NCBI GenBank assembly: GCA_965275915.1
Contig: CBDHYI010000005.1
Location: 372,001-436,000, forward strand
Origin: JBDWFY01 sp965275915
Lineage (GTDB): Bacteria > Pseudomonadota > Alphaproteobacteria > Rhizobiales > Stappiaceae
Reading direction: 5' to 3'
Length of the DNA stretch: 64,000 nucleotides
The position numbers and the translations under genes were made by a program. A model generated the notes under the pieces. That model did not search any database. It was not told the DNA's origin and saw nothing but the letters and a program-made list of their open reading frames with translations. This document shows positions 51,143-59,570 of this stretch, in pieces (within the stretch, counting starts at the first letter, position 1; the number at the start of each line of letters is the position of its first letter).

Positions 51143-52744
51143 ATGTTTTTACGTACTTCGCTGACCCTCGGGGCGTTGCTTGTGGCAACGACCATGATGG
51201 CAGCGCCGGTTTCGGCAAAAACACTGGTTTATTGTTCTGAAGGGTCGCCGGAGGGCTTCGACCCGGCACTCTACACGTCCGGCACGACATTCGATGCCTC
51301 CTCCAAGCCGATCTATAACCGGCTTGTTGAGTTCAAGCGCGGCACCACACAGGTTCTGCCCGGTCTCGCGGAAAGCTGGTCCGTTTCCGATGATGGCCTC
51401 GAATATACGTTCAATCTGCGCAAGGGCGTCAAATTCCATTCAAATGATGCCTTCACACCGACGCGTGATTTCAATGCGGACGATGTTGTCTTCTCATTTG
51501 AACGTCAGTTGAAGAAAGACAACCCGTGGCACGAATATACGGCCGGTGCGGCCTGGGAGTATTTCAACGGCATGTCGATGCCCGACCTCCTGAAAGAGGT
51601 GGTGAAAGTCGATGATCATACGGTCAAGTTTGTTCTGAATCGGCCTGAATCCCCGATGATCGCCAACCTTGCAATGGATTTCGCGTCGATCTTTTCCAAG
51701 GAATATGCTGACACGCTTGAAGCATCGGGCAAGAAAGAGGATCTGAACCAGGCTCCGATCGGAACGGGCCCGTTCCAGTTCGTCGGCTATCAGAAAGATG
51801 CTGTTATCCGCTATGGGGCACATCCGGATTACTGGGCCGGCAAGCAGGCGATTGATAACCTGATCTTCGCCATCACGACTGATGCCGCCGTTCGCTTGCA
51901 GAAGCTGAAGGCCGGCGAATGCCACGTCATGCCCTATCCGAACCCTGCGGATCTGGAAAGCATCCAGGCCGATGCCAACCTGACTCTGATGGAGCAGCAG
52001 GGACTGAATGTCGGCTACCTCGCCTATAACTCGCTCGTACCGCCCTTCGACAAAAAAGAAGTGCGCAAAGCGCTGAATATGGCGATCAACAAGCAGGCCA
52101 TTCTTGACGCGGTTTTCCAGGGCTCCGGCCAGGCGGCCAAGAACCCGATCCCTCCGACCATGTGGTCCTATAACGAAGACATCAAGGATGATCCATACGA
52201 TCCGGAAGCTGCCAAGAAGATGCTGGCAGACGCGGGCGTTTCAGACCTGAAAATGAAGGTCTGGGCAATGCCGGTGCAGCGTCCTTACAATCCGAATGCG
52301 CGCCGGATGGCGGAAGTCATTCAGGCGGACTTCGGCAAGATCGGCGTCGACGTTGAAATCGTCTCTTACGAATGGGGTGAATATCTGAGCCGTTCGAAAG
52401 AAAAAGATCGTGACGGTGCGATTCTGCTCGGCTGGACCGGCGATAACGGCGACCCGGACAATTTCCTGGCCGTTCTGCTTGGCTGTGACGGCGTTGGTGG
52501 TTCGAACCGCGCGCAGTGGTGTAACGAGGACTTCGAGAAACTCGTCCAGGAAGCGAAAAGCGTTGCCGATCAGGAGAAGCGCGCCGAGCTCTACAGACAG
52601 GCTCAGGTCGTTTTCAAGGAAGAAGCACCTTGGGCAACGATCGCCCACTCTGTCGTGTTCATGCCAATGTCCAGCAAGGTCAGCGGCTATATCATGGACC
52701 CGCTTGGCGGCCATTGGTTTGACGGCGTCGACATCGCCGAATAA
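51143..52744 (+). CDS. dppA: Dipeptide-type ABC transporter substrate-binding protein
   Basis: Periplasmic binding protein of the SBP_bac_5 family, 533 aa. Signal peptide TLGALLVATTMMAAPVSA; then TLVYCSEGSPEGFDPALYTS, the family core LAESWSVSDDGLEYTFNLRK and GVKFHSNDAFTPTRDFNADD, and GWTGDNGDPDNFLAVLLGCD, which in DppA contributes the Asp that binds the peptide amino group. The resemblance is to DppA more than OppA. A GC-rich hairpin follows before the permease genes, usually giving higher levels of the binding protein. Confidence 0.93.
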   Translation: MFLRTSLTLGALLVATTMMAAPVSAKTLVYCSEGSPEGFDPALYTSGTTFDASSKPIYNRLVEFKRGTTQVLPGLAESWSVSDDGLEYTFNLRKGVKFHSNDAFTPTRDFNADDVVFSFERQLKKDNPWHEYTAGAAWEYFNGMSMPDLLKEVVKVDDHTVKFVLNRPESPMIANLAMDFASIFSKEYADTLEASGKKEDLNQAPIGTGPFQFVGYQKDAVIRYGAHPDYWAGKQAIDNLIFAITTDAAVRLQKLKAGECHVMPYPNPADLESIQADANLTLMEQQGLNVGYLAYNSLVPPFDKKEVRKALNMAINKQAILDAVFQGSGQAAKNPIPPTMWSYNEDIKDDPYDPEAAKKMLADAGVSDLKMKVWAMPVQRPYNPNARRMAEVIQADFGKIGVDVEIVSYEWGEYLSRSKEKDRDGAILLGWTGDNGDPDNFLAVLLGCDGVGGSNRAQWCNEDFEKLVQEAKSVADQEKRAELYRQAQVVFKEEAPWATIAHSVVFMPMSSKVSGYIMDPLGGHWFDGVDIAE

Positions 52745-52757
52745 TCGGACAAAACAC

Positions 52758-52783
52758 ACGCCGGCGGGTCTCTCCGCCGGCGT
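52758..52783 (+). terminator. Intra-operon hairpin between dppA and dppB
   Basis: ACGCCGGCGG / CCGCCGGCGT, 10-bp stem and a 6-nt loop, followed by TTTTT. A full rho-independent terminator by appearance; it probably lets only some transcripts continue into dppBCDF. Confidence 0.85.
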
Positions 52784-52905
52784 TTTTTATGTGCAAATAT
52801 GCGTCTCACTTCATTCGTGGACATCACCCGGCGTCAGAAACCGCCCGATTGCATTCTCAGCAAAACTTCGGATAGTGGTATGATTGTTCACAAACAGGCA
52901 CACTC

Positions 52906-53913
52906 ATGTTTCGTTTCATACTCGGTCGCCTGGGATTGCTGATCCCGACCTTTCTGGGCGTCACCCTGATCGCGTTCTCGTTTATCAGAATGCTGCCGGG
53001 AGACCCGTTGGAACTGCTGGCCGGCGAACGCGGCATCAGTCCCGAACGCAAGGCAGAACTTGAACAGCAAATGGGATTCGACAAGCCCTATTGGGAACAG
53101 TATCTGACGTATCTGGTGAATATATTTAAGGGTGATCTCGGTGTTTCCTTTGCGTCAAAGAAACCCGTGCTGGAAGAATTTCTGACGCTGTTCCCGGCCA
53201 CGGTTGAACTTGCATTGTGTGCGATCATTCTTGCTGTCGCTCTCGGGATTCCCCTTGGCATTTTCGCTGCGATCAAACGGGGCAGCATCGCCGATCAGGC
53301 CATTATGGGAACAGCGCTTGTCGGCTATTCCATGCCGATCTTCTGGTGGGGACTGCTGCTGATCATCCTGTTTTCCGGCGTGCTGGGCTGGACACCCGTA
53401 TCAGGCAGGATTTCACTTCTCTATTATTTTCCGTCCGTAACGGGCTTCATGCTCATAGACAGCCTTCTGTCCGGCGAGAAGGGTGCTTTCTTATCGGCAG
53501 TCCGCCACCTCATTTTGCCGACAATCGTGCTGGCGACGATCCCCCTTGCCGTCATTGCGCGACAAACCAGGTCCGCCATGCTGGAAGTTCTGGGTGAGGA
53601 CTATGTGCGCACGGCGCGCGCCAAAGGTCTGTCGCCTTTCCGGGTTGTCGGCCTGCATGCGCTCCGTAATGCTCTGATCCCTGTCATTACGACCATCGGT
53701 CTGCAGGTCGGTGTTCTTCTGGCAGGCGCGATCCTGACCGAAACGATCTTTTCGTGGCCGGGCATCGGCAAATGGCTGGTCGATTCAATCGGACGCCGGG
53801 ACTATTTCGTCGTTCAGGGCGCGCTGTTGCTGATCGCCGGAATCGTCATGTTCGTCAATCTCGTGGTGGACATGCTGTACGGCCTCATCAACCCCCGCAT
53901 CCGCCATCACTGA
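52906..53913 (+). CDS. dppB: Dipeptide ABC transporter permease DppB
   Basis: The 335-aa protein has six membrane helices, the typical start RFILGRLGLLIPTFLGVTLI, MLPGDPLELLAGERG, and the EAA loop EDYVRTARAKGLSPFRVVGL that contacts the ATPases. TETIFSWPGIGKWLVDSI is the standard late segment. It lies 160 bases after dppA beyond the internal hairpin, and 19 bases before dppC. Confidence 0.94.
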   Translation: MFRFILGRLGLLIPTFLGVTLIAFSFIRMLPGDPLELLAGERGISPERKAELEQQMGFDKPYWEQYLTYLVNIFKGDLGVSFASKKPVLEEFLTLFPATVELALCAIILAVALGIPLGIFAAIKRGSIADQAIMGTALVGYSMPIFWWGLLLIILFSGVLGWTPVSGRISLLYYFPSVTGFMLIDSLLSGEKGAFLSAVRHLILPTIVLATIPLAVIARQTRSAMLEVLGEDYVRTARAKGLSPFRVVGLHALRNALIPVITTIGLQVGVLLAGAILTETIFSWPGIGKWLVDSIGRRDYFVVQGALLLIAGIVMFVNLVVDMLYGLINPRIRHH

Positions 53914-53932
53914 TAAGCCGCAGGGACAAACA

Positions 53933-54847
53933 ATGACCACATCCCCAGAGGCAGAGACGCTTCCCCAACCGCAGGAAAATGCAACGCGGGACGTTCTCAA
54001 GGAATTCTGGTATTACTTTTCCCAAAATCGTGGCGCAGTTCTTGGACTTTTCGTCGTCATTCTCCTGATCCTGATTGCCATTTTCGCCCCCCTGGTGGCA
54101 CCGCACAGTCCGGACCTTCAATATCGCGACAGCTTTCTGGTGCCACCCGCCTGGCAGGAAGGGGGAAAGTCGGCCTTCCTTCTTGGCACCGACGCGGTGG
54201 GCCGGGATATTCTTTCCCGCCTTATTTACGGCGCACGCTACTCGCTCGCTATCGGGTGTGTCGTGGTTTTCATAGCCTTGACCGGCGGTATCATTCTGGG
54301 CCTGATCGCCGGATACATGCGTGGGTACGTGGACACATTCATCATGCGGGTGATGGATGTGATCCTCGCCTTTCCCTCCCTTCTTCTGGCGCTTGTGCTG
54401 GTCGCGATCCTGGGGCCGGGCCTCATCAATGCAATGTATGCCATCGGTCTTGTTCTTCAGCCGCATTTCGTCCGCCTGACACGGGCGGCGGTTATGGCTG
54501 AGAAATCGCGCGATTACGTGGTCGCAGCCAAAGTGTCAGGCGCTGGCCACCTGCGTCTGATGTTCCGGACGATTCTGCCCAATTGCATGGCCCCGCTGAT
54601 CGTTCAGGCGACACTCTCTTTCTCGAACGCCATCCTTGATGCCGCTGCCCTCGGCTTTCTGGGGATGGGCGCGCAGCCGCCGACTCCTGAATGGGGCACC
54701 ATGCTCTCCGAAGCGCGCGAGTTTATCCTCAGCGCCTGGTGGGTTGTGACCTTTCCCGGGATTGCCATTCTCATCACCGTGCTTGCAATCAATCTTGTCG
54801 GAGACGGACTGCGCGATGCACTGGACCCGAAACTGAAGCGGAGCTGA
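53933..54847 (+). CDS. dppC: Dipeptide ABC transporter permease DppC
   Basis: The 304-aa partner permease has a soluble N-terminal tail, helices from about residue 35 (GAVLGLFVVILLILIAIFAP), FLLGTDAVGRDILSRLIYGA typical of DppC/OppC, and the EAA loop SRDYVVAAKVSGAGHLRLMF. It overlaps no gene; dppD follows after four bases with a GTG start. Confidence 0.94.
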   Translation: MTTSPEAETLPQPQENATRDVLKEFWYYFSQNRGAVLGLFVVILLILIAIFAPLVAPHSPDLQYRDSFLVPPAWQEGGKSAFLLGTDAVGRDILSRLIYGARYSLAIGCVVVFIALTGGIILGLIAGYMRGYVDTFIMRVMDVILAFPSLLLALVLVAILGPGLINAMYAIGLVLQPHFVRLTRAAVMAEKSRDYVVAAKVSGAGHLRLMFRTILPNCMAPLIVQATLSFSNAILDAAALGFLGMGAQPPTPEWGTMLSEAREFILSAWWVVTFPGIAILITVLAINLVGDGLRDALDPKLKRS

Positions 54848-54851
54848 GATC

Positions 54852-55718
54852 GTGGCTATATTGGAAATCGAAAATCTCTCCGTTGAGTTCGACACGGTCG
54901 ACGGTCCTTTTAGAGCGCTCGATGGTGTGAATTACTCCATCGATCCGGGCGAAGTGCTGGCCATCGTGGGAGAAAGCGGGTCCGGAAAATCCGTTGCCAT
55001 GCTGGCCTTGATGGGTCTCTTGCCGAACACGGCAACTGTGACGGCCGATAAAATGCAATTTGAAGGCATCGACCTCAAGACTCTGACCACAGGCCAACGG
55101 CGTGAATTGATCGGCAAGGATATATCCATGATATTCCAGGAACCGATCGCCAGCCTCAATCCCTGTTTCACCGTCGGCTTTCAGATCACCGAAGCCCTCA
55201 AGACGCACACCTCGCTCTCAAGCTCGGAGAGACAGAGACGAGCGATAGAGCTTTTTGAAGCCGTCGGCATTCCAAACCCTAAAGCCAGCCTGTCAGTCTT
55301 TCCGCATCAGATGTCCGGGGGGCAATGCCAGCGCGTCATGATCGCCATGGCCATCTCCTGCTCTCCGAAGCTCCTGATCGCCGATGAGCCGACGACGGCG
55401 CTGGACGTGACAATCCAGAAACAGATTCTGGATCTGCTTCTGAAAATCCAACAGGAAAGCGGCATGGCGCTGATCATGATCACCCATGACATGGGCGTGG
55501 TGGCCGAAACGGCCGACCGGGTCGTCGTTCAGTACAAAGGCCGTCAGATGGAAGAGGCCGAAGTGCTTTCGCTGTTTGAAAGCCCCCAAAGCCCCTACAC
55601 GAAGGCGCTTCTTTCCGCACTTCCGGAAAATGCAACAGGCGACCGCCTGCCGACGGTGCAGGATTTTGCCAGGGAGCTGACAGACGCCGGCATTACGCTT
55701 GAGGGAGTGGCCAAATGA
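54852..55718 (+). CDS. dppD: Dipeptide ABC transporter ATP-binding protein DppD
   Basis: The 288-aa ATPase has Walker A GESGSGKSVA, signature MSGGQCQRVMIAMA, Walker B LLIADEPTTALDV and the H-loop ITHDMGVVAE. The oligopeptide-type C-terminal extension (SPQSPYTKALLSALPE) is present but shorter than usual; its iron-sulfur cysteine motif seen in some DppD proteins is not visible. Start GTG at 54852. Its stop overlaps the dppF ATG by four bases. Confidence 0.93.
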   Translation: MAILEIENLSVEFDTVDGPFRALDGVNYSIDPGEVLAIVGESGSGKSVAMLALMGLLPNTATVTADKMQFEGIDLKTLTTGQRRELIGKDISMIFQEPIASLNPCFTVGFQITEALKTHTSLSSSERQRRAIELFEAVGIPNPKASLSVFPHQMSGGQCQRVMIAMAISCSPKLLIADEPTTALDVTIQKQILDLLLKIQQESGMALIMITHDMGVVAETADRVVVQYKGRQMEEAEVLSLFESPQSPYTKALLSALPENATGDRLPTVQDFARELTDAGITLEGVAK

Positions 55719-56545
55719 GCAACATCGTCCTTCGGGCCCGCGATCTGAAACGTGACTACCATGTTAAAGAAGGCCTGTTCGGCAAGATCCGGACCATCCA
55801 TGCGCTCAAAGGTGTCAGTTTCGATCTTGAGAAAGGCAAGACGCTCGCCGTGGTTGGCGAATCCGGCTGCGGAAAGTCAACGCTCGCCCGGATCCTGACG
55901 CTCATAGACCCCGCCACGGCCGGTTCGCTTCTGATCGATGAAAAAGTGATCGATATTTCCGCCGGGCACCTGACGCCTGACTTGCGCCGCAAGGTCCAGA
56001 TCGTGTTTCAGAATCCGTACGGGTCTCTCAATCCGCGGCAGAAAATCGGTTCGGTGCTTGAAGAACCCCTCAAGATCAACACCGATATGTCGCCGATCGA
56101 AAGATCGGCGCTGGCACATTCCATGCTCAAGAAAGTCGGGCTCGGACCGGAACATTTCAATCGTTATCCGCACATGTTTTCAGGCGGACAACGGCAGCGG
56201 ATCGCTATTGCCCGCGCACTGATGCTGAAACCCAGTCTGTTGGTTCTGGACGAGCCCGTATCGGCCCTTGATCTGTCGGTGCAGGCCCAAATCCTCAACC
56301 TGCTCGCCGATCTTCAGGAAGAGCTCAATCTGACTTATGTCTTCATCAGTCATGATTTGTCAGTGGTCAGATACATCGCCGACAAAGTCATGGTGATGTA
56401 TTTCGGCGAAGTGGTCGAATATGGCAGCCGGGATGAGGTTTTCGACAACCCTCAGCACGATTACACCAAAACACTTTTCGCAGCCACGCCACGCGCTGAT
56501 GTCGACAGTATCAAAAAGAGACTGGCGAAGAAAAGCGCAGCTTGA
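55715..56545 (+). CDS. dppF: Dipeptide ABC transporter ATP-binding protein DppF
   Basis: The 276-aa ATPase has Walker A GESGCGKSTLAR, FQNPYGSLNPRQKIG (Q-loop with the peptide-family SLNPR pattern), signature FSGGQRQRIAIARA, Walker B LLVLDEPVSALDL and H-loop FISHDLSVVRYIA. It forms a heterodimer with DppD. It ends nine bases from the stop of the convergent dehydratase gene with no terminator in between. Confidence 0.94.
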   Translation: MSNIVLRARDLKRDYHVKEGLFGKIRTIHALKGVSFDLEKGKTLAVVGESGCGKSTLARILTLIDPATAGSLLIDEKVIDISAGHLTPDLRRKVQIVFQNPYGSLNPRQKIGSVLEEPLKINTDMSPIERSALAHSMLKKVGLGPEHFNRYPHMFSGGQRQRIAIARALMLKPSLLVLDEPVSALDLSVQAQILNLLADLQEELNLTYVFISHDLSVVRYIADKVMVMYFGEVVEYGSRDEVFDNPQHDYTKTLFAATPRADVDSIKKRLAKKSAA

Positions 56546-56554
56546 AAAAGCGCT

Positions 56555-57574
56555 CTAACGAAGCAGAAACCCCTCTCCGAGCTTGTCATTGTCATCAAGC
56601 CAGAAGGTGGCTTCGCCGACATAGTTGGCGTGCCCGGAAACTTCGGCAACAATCGCCGGAAACTGTCCGCACTCGGTTTCCTCGATAACGGCGCCAACGA
56701 ATTCGGAGCCTGTCGTGCTCTTGAAACGACGGCGCTGACTGATCCCGATCTGTCCCCTGGCGTGCTGGAGGGCAAGACGCGCTGTTACGCCCGAACCCGT
56801 CGGGCTCCGGTCGATCTGCCCGTTGGCAAAGACGCAGACATTACAGGTCGGTTCGTCCGCAGAATAGTCGTCTCTTCCGTCGGTCAGGATTGTTCCATAG
56901 AGGAAGGACAAATCCGCATCCATCGGATGCTCGACACTGATCGTATTGCGCACGGTTCGGGTGATCGTGTCGGCGGCGTCCAGCAGCAGGCGTGAGGGAG
57001 CACGCATGATGTCAAGCTTGAACCGCGACGCATCGACGATGGCGTAAAACGCACCGCCGTAAGCCACATCGACAGCTATGTCTCCCAGTCCCGGAACACG
57101 GATAAAATGGTCGAGCGAGTAAACGAATGACGGCACGGACTTAAAGGAAACAGCTCCGGCTTTGCCCTTTGAGACTTTCACGGTCGCTTCGACCAGACCG
57201 CATGGACAATCGAAACGGACCGTTGTTTCCGGTTCCGTAACCTCCAGCAGTTCATTGTCGACGACATATCGTCCCAGCGCAATGATGCCGTGTCCGCACA
57301 TGGTGCTGTAGCCTTCATTGTGCATGAACAGCACGCCGGTATCGGCGTCAGGATTGTCGGACTTCACCAGAACGGCACCATACATGTCACGATGCCCGCG
57401 TGGCTCCGCCATCATGAACAGCCGCAGGTGGTCCAGTTTTTCCCTGGCAAAACGACGTTTTTCAAGAATGTTTCGGCCATTCACCTCAGGATAGCCCCCC
57501 GTCACGATCCTGAGCGGCTCGCCACCGGTATGCATATCAAGCACTTTGATCTGTTTTTTCTTTTTCTCACTCAC
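56555..57574 (-). CDS. trans-3-hydroxy-L-proline dehydratase (proline racemase superfamily)
   Basis: The 339-aa protein belongs to the proline racemase/hydroxyproline epimerase superfamily. The first catalytic site is MCGHGIIALGRY with Cys93; at the second site the usual Cys is Thr (DRSPTGSGVTAR, Thr259). In this family Cys/Cys marks racemase and epimerase, and Cys/Thr marks trans-3-hydroxyproline dehydratase (as in human L3HYPDH), which yields pyrroline-2-carboxylate. The substrate strand IKVLDMHTGGEPLRIV must be included, so the start is probably GTG at 57574, with a poor ribosome site. It converges on the dpp operon; a link through proline-containing peptides is inference. Confidence 0.88.
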   Translation of the reverse strand: MSEKKKKQIKVLDMHTGGEPLRIVTGGYPEVNGRNILEKRRFAREKLDHLRLFMMAEPRGHRDMYGAVLVKSDNPDADTGVLFMHNEGYSTMCGHGIIALGRYVVDNELLEVTEPETTVRFDCPCGLVEATVKVSKGKAGAVSFKSVPSFVYSLDHFIRVPGLGDIAVDVAYGGAFYAIVDASRFKLDIMRAPSRLLLDAADTITRTVRNTISVEHPMDADLSFLYGTILTDGRDDYSADEPTCNVCVFANGQIDRSPTGSGVTARLALQHARGQIGISQRRRFKSTTGSEFVGAVIEETECGQFPAIVAEVSGHANYVGEATFWLDDNDKLGEGFLLR

Positions 57575-57935
57575 GTTTGTTTCGCATCCGCATGGTGACT
57601 TTTGAGGCAACCAGCATGTCACAATCGTGAAATCCGGTAATCCCACTAAAACAGTCAGTCGGAAAGCGCTCCGCAAAAAGACGATACATCAATTGAAACA
57701 TCAATTTACCTATCCCGTAAACCGTCACCGCCAATTTTGCTGGTTAATTGCTTAATAGCGCGGGCCTGTTCGGTTCAGCCCGCATTTCGCAATCCATCCG
57801 TTAAAGCGCCCTTGGCCAGCGCCGGTTTGACGGTGTGAGCGAAACCCGCTAAAGCGCCTGACACGTTCGGAAGGCGTTACCCTATCCGTTGGCGCAACTT
57901 CTGTTCGCTTTGCTTGCCGAAAGACGAGGCCTGAG
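57575..57935. other. Intergenic region upstream of the dehydratase and the flavoprotein
   Basis: About 360 bases with no convincing gene. It contains a direct repeat CATCAATT at 57687-57694 and 57699-57706, spaced 12 bases start to start, which could be an operator for the leftward gene, and a second repeated word (TAAAGCGCC) near 57804 and 57851. No promoter is certain. Confidence 0.35.
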
Positions 57936-59114
57936 ATCAAGAATATAGATGTCCTGATTATCGGTGCGGGAGCGGCCGGCTTGATGTGCGCGCACATAGC
58001 GGGCGCGCGCGGAAAATCCGTCATACTGATCGATCATGCCAAAAAACCCGGAGAAAAGATCCGCATCTCCGGTGGCGGGCGTTGCAACTTCACAAACCTT
58101 CATTCAGGGCCGAATAACTTCCTGTCCGAAAACCCGTATTTCTGTATATCCGCCCTGAAACGCTTTGGGCCGAAAGATTTCATTGATCTCGTCAGGGCAC
58201 ACCGGATCCCGTTTCACGAGAAGACCCTCGGCCAGTTGTTTTGCGACCGATCCGCAAAAGACATTATCGGGATGCTGACGGGCCTTTGCGCGCAGCATGG
58301 CGTCGACCTCTGGCTGGATTGCGGTGCCCGCAGCATTCAGAAACAAGGCGACACCTTTGTTGTTGCAACAGACCGTGGAACTGTTCAGGCCGGCGGTCTC
58401 GTAATCGCCACCGGCGGCAAATCAATTCCCAAAATGGGTGCAACCGGATTTGCCTATGACATCGCCAGACAGTTTGACATCAACGTTCTGCCAACGCGCG
58501 CCGGTCTGGTTCCCTTCACCTTTTCAAAGGACAGGCTCGAGGATTGGAAATCCCTGCCCGGCGTTGCAACCGACTGTGAGGCCACCTGCCGTGACGGTTT
58601 GTTTGCAGAAGCGATGCTCTTCACCCATCGTGGTCTGTCAGGCCCGGCCATGCTCCAAATCTCGAACTACTGGCGTGAAGGTGACGCGCTGACGATCAAC
58701 CTGGCGCCGCGACAGGATCTGTTTTCCCGATTGAAGTCGGCGCGGCTGGACGCACCCAAACAGGAAATCCAGACCGTGCTGACCCGGTTTTTACCCAGAC
58801 GGCTTACGGACTTTCTTGTATCGCAATCGCGCGCGAGCGGTCGGCTTGCGGGCCTGTCCGACGAGACATTACGGACACTTGCAAATTCCATACAGAATTG
58901 GCAGGTCAAACCGCTGGGTACCGAGGGATACCGCACCGCCGAAGTCACACTGGGCGGCATTGACACCAAAGCATTGTCATCGAAAACAATGGCCGTCAAA
59001 GCCGTCCCAAATCTCTACTTCATCGGTGAGGCCGTTGATGTGACAGGCCATCTTGGCGGCCACAATTTCCAATGGGCCTGGTCGTCGGGCACAGCGTGCG
59101 GACAGTCGATTTGA
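57936..59114 (+). CDS. HI0933/BaiN-type FAD-dependent oxidoreductase
   Basis: Two-dinucleotide-binding-domain flavoprotein of unknown substrate. The FAD loop VLIIGAGAAGLMCAHIAG lies before the first ATG (57981), so the gene must start earlier, yet no ATG, GTG or TTG occurs in frame between it and the upstream stop near 57830. ATC at 57936, with GAGG six bases upstream, or ATA at 57945 are the best candidates. The rest is canonical: IRISGGGRCNFTN, VIATGGKSIPKMGATG, EVTLGGIDTKALSSKTM, and LYFIGEAVDVTGHLGGHNFQ. Length from 57936 is 392 aa, the family norm. A sequencing error is an alternative to a rare start. Confidence 0.85.
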   Translation: MKNIDVLIIGAGAAGLMCAHIAGARGKSVILIDHAKKPGEKIRISGGGRCNFTNLHSGPNNFLSENPYFCISALKRFGPKDFIDLVRAHRIPFHEKTLGQLFCDRSAKDIIGMLTGLCAQHGVDLWLDCGARSIQKQGDTFVVATDRGTVQAGGLVIATGGKSIPKMGATGFAYDIARQFDINVLPTRAGLVPFTFSKDRLEDWKSLPGVATDCEATCRDGLFAEAMLFTHRGLSGPAMLQISNYWREGDALTINLAPRQDLFSRLKSARLDAPKQEIQTVLTRFLPRRLTDFLVSQSRASGRLAGLSDETLRTLANSIQNWQVKPLGTEGYRTAEVTLGGIDTKALSSKTMAVKAVPNLYFIGEAVDVTGHLGGHNFQWAWSSGTACGQSI

Positions 59115-59117
59115 CGC

Positions 59118-59570
59118 TCAAACGGCTTTGAGAGCACGGCGGACCGTGTTTTCAAGTGCGTTCAAAAAGTTTGATCGATCCCGTGGTCCGAACGCGGCAT
59201 TACCGCCTCTTATCACACCGGCATCCCTCAATTCCGCATTCAAGTCCCGCATGGCCATGGCCATGCCGATACTGTCTTCGGTAAAGGATTTCCCTTTGGG
59301 ACCCAAAACCTCAGCGCCGCGTTTCAGGCAGCGGTCGGCCAACGGAATATCGGATGTGATGACCACATCGCCTTTGTTCGCGCGGTCTGCAATCCAGTCA
59401 TCCGCCGCATCCGGCCCCTCCGGCACGATGACACGATTGATGAAGTCGCTTTCTTCCAGCCGCATCCAACTGTTGGAAACCATGTGGACGGCCAGGCGAT
59501 GCCGCTCGGCAACCCGAACGACTTCGCTCTTGACGGGGCACGCGTCTGCATCAACATAAATTTCGGTCAC
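59118..59570 (-). CDS. YaiI/YqxD (DUF188) family protein
   Basis: The 150-aa protein begins TEIYVDADACPVKSEVVRVA and has DDWIADRANKGDVVITSDIP and LADRCLKRGAEVLGPKGKSF, the standard UPF0178 pattern. The aspartates in VDADACPV and TSDIPLAD suggest a PIN-like nuclease fold, but the role is not established. It overlaps the upstream ABC-F gene by four bases, and ends three bases from the stop of the convergent flavoprotein. Confidence 0.93.
   Translation of the reverse strand: MTEIYVDADACPVKSEVVRVAERHRLAVHMVSNSWMRLEESDFINRVIVPEGPDAADDWIADRANKGDVVITSDIPLADRCLKRGAEVLGPKGKSFTEDSIGMAMAMRDLNAELRDAGVIRGGNAAFGPRDRSNFLNALENTVRRALKAV

Noticed and set aside
57574..57676. Longer start for the hydroxyproline dehydratase (34 extra residues)
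   Set aside because: The extension is not homologous to the superfamily, whose members start a few residues before the first strand.
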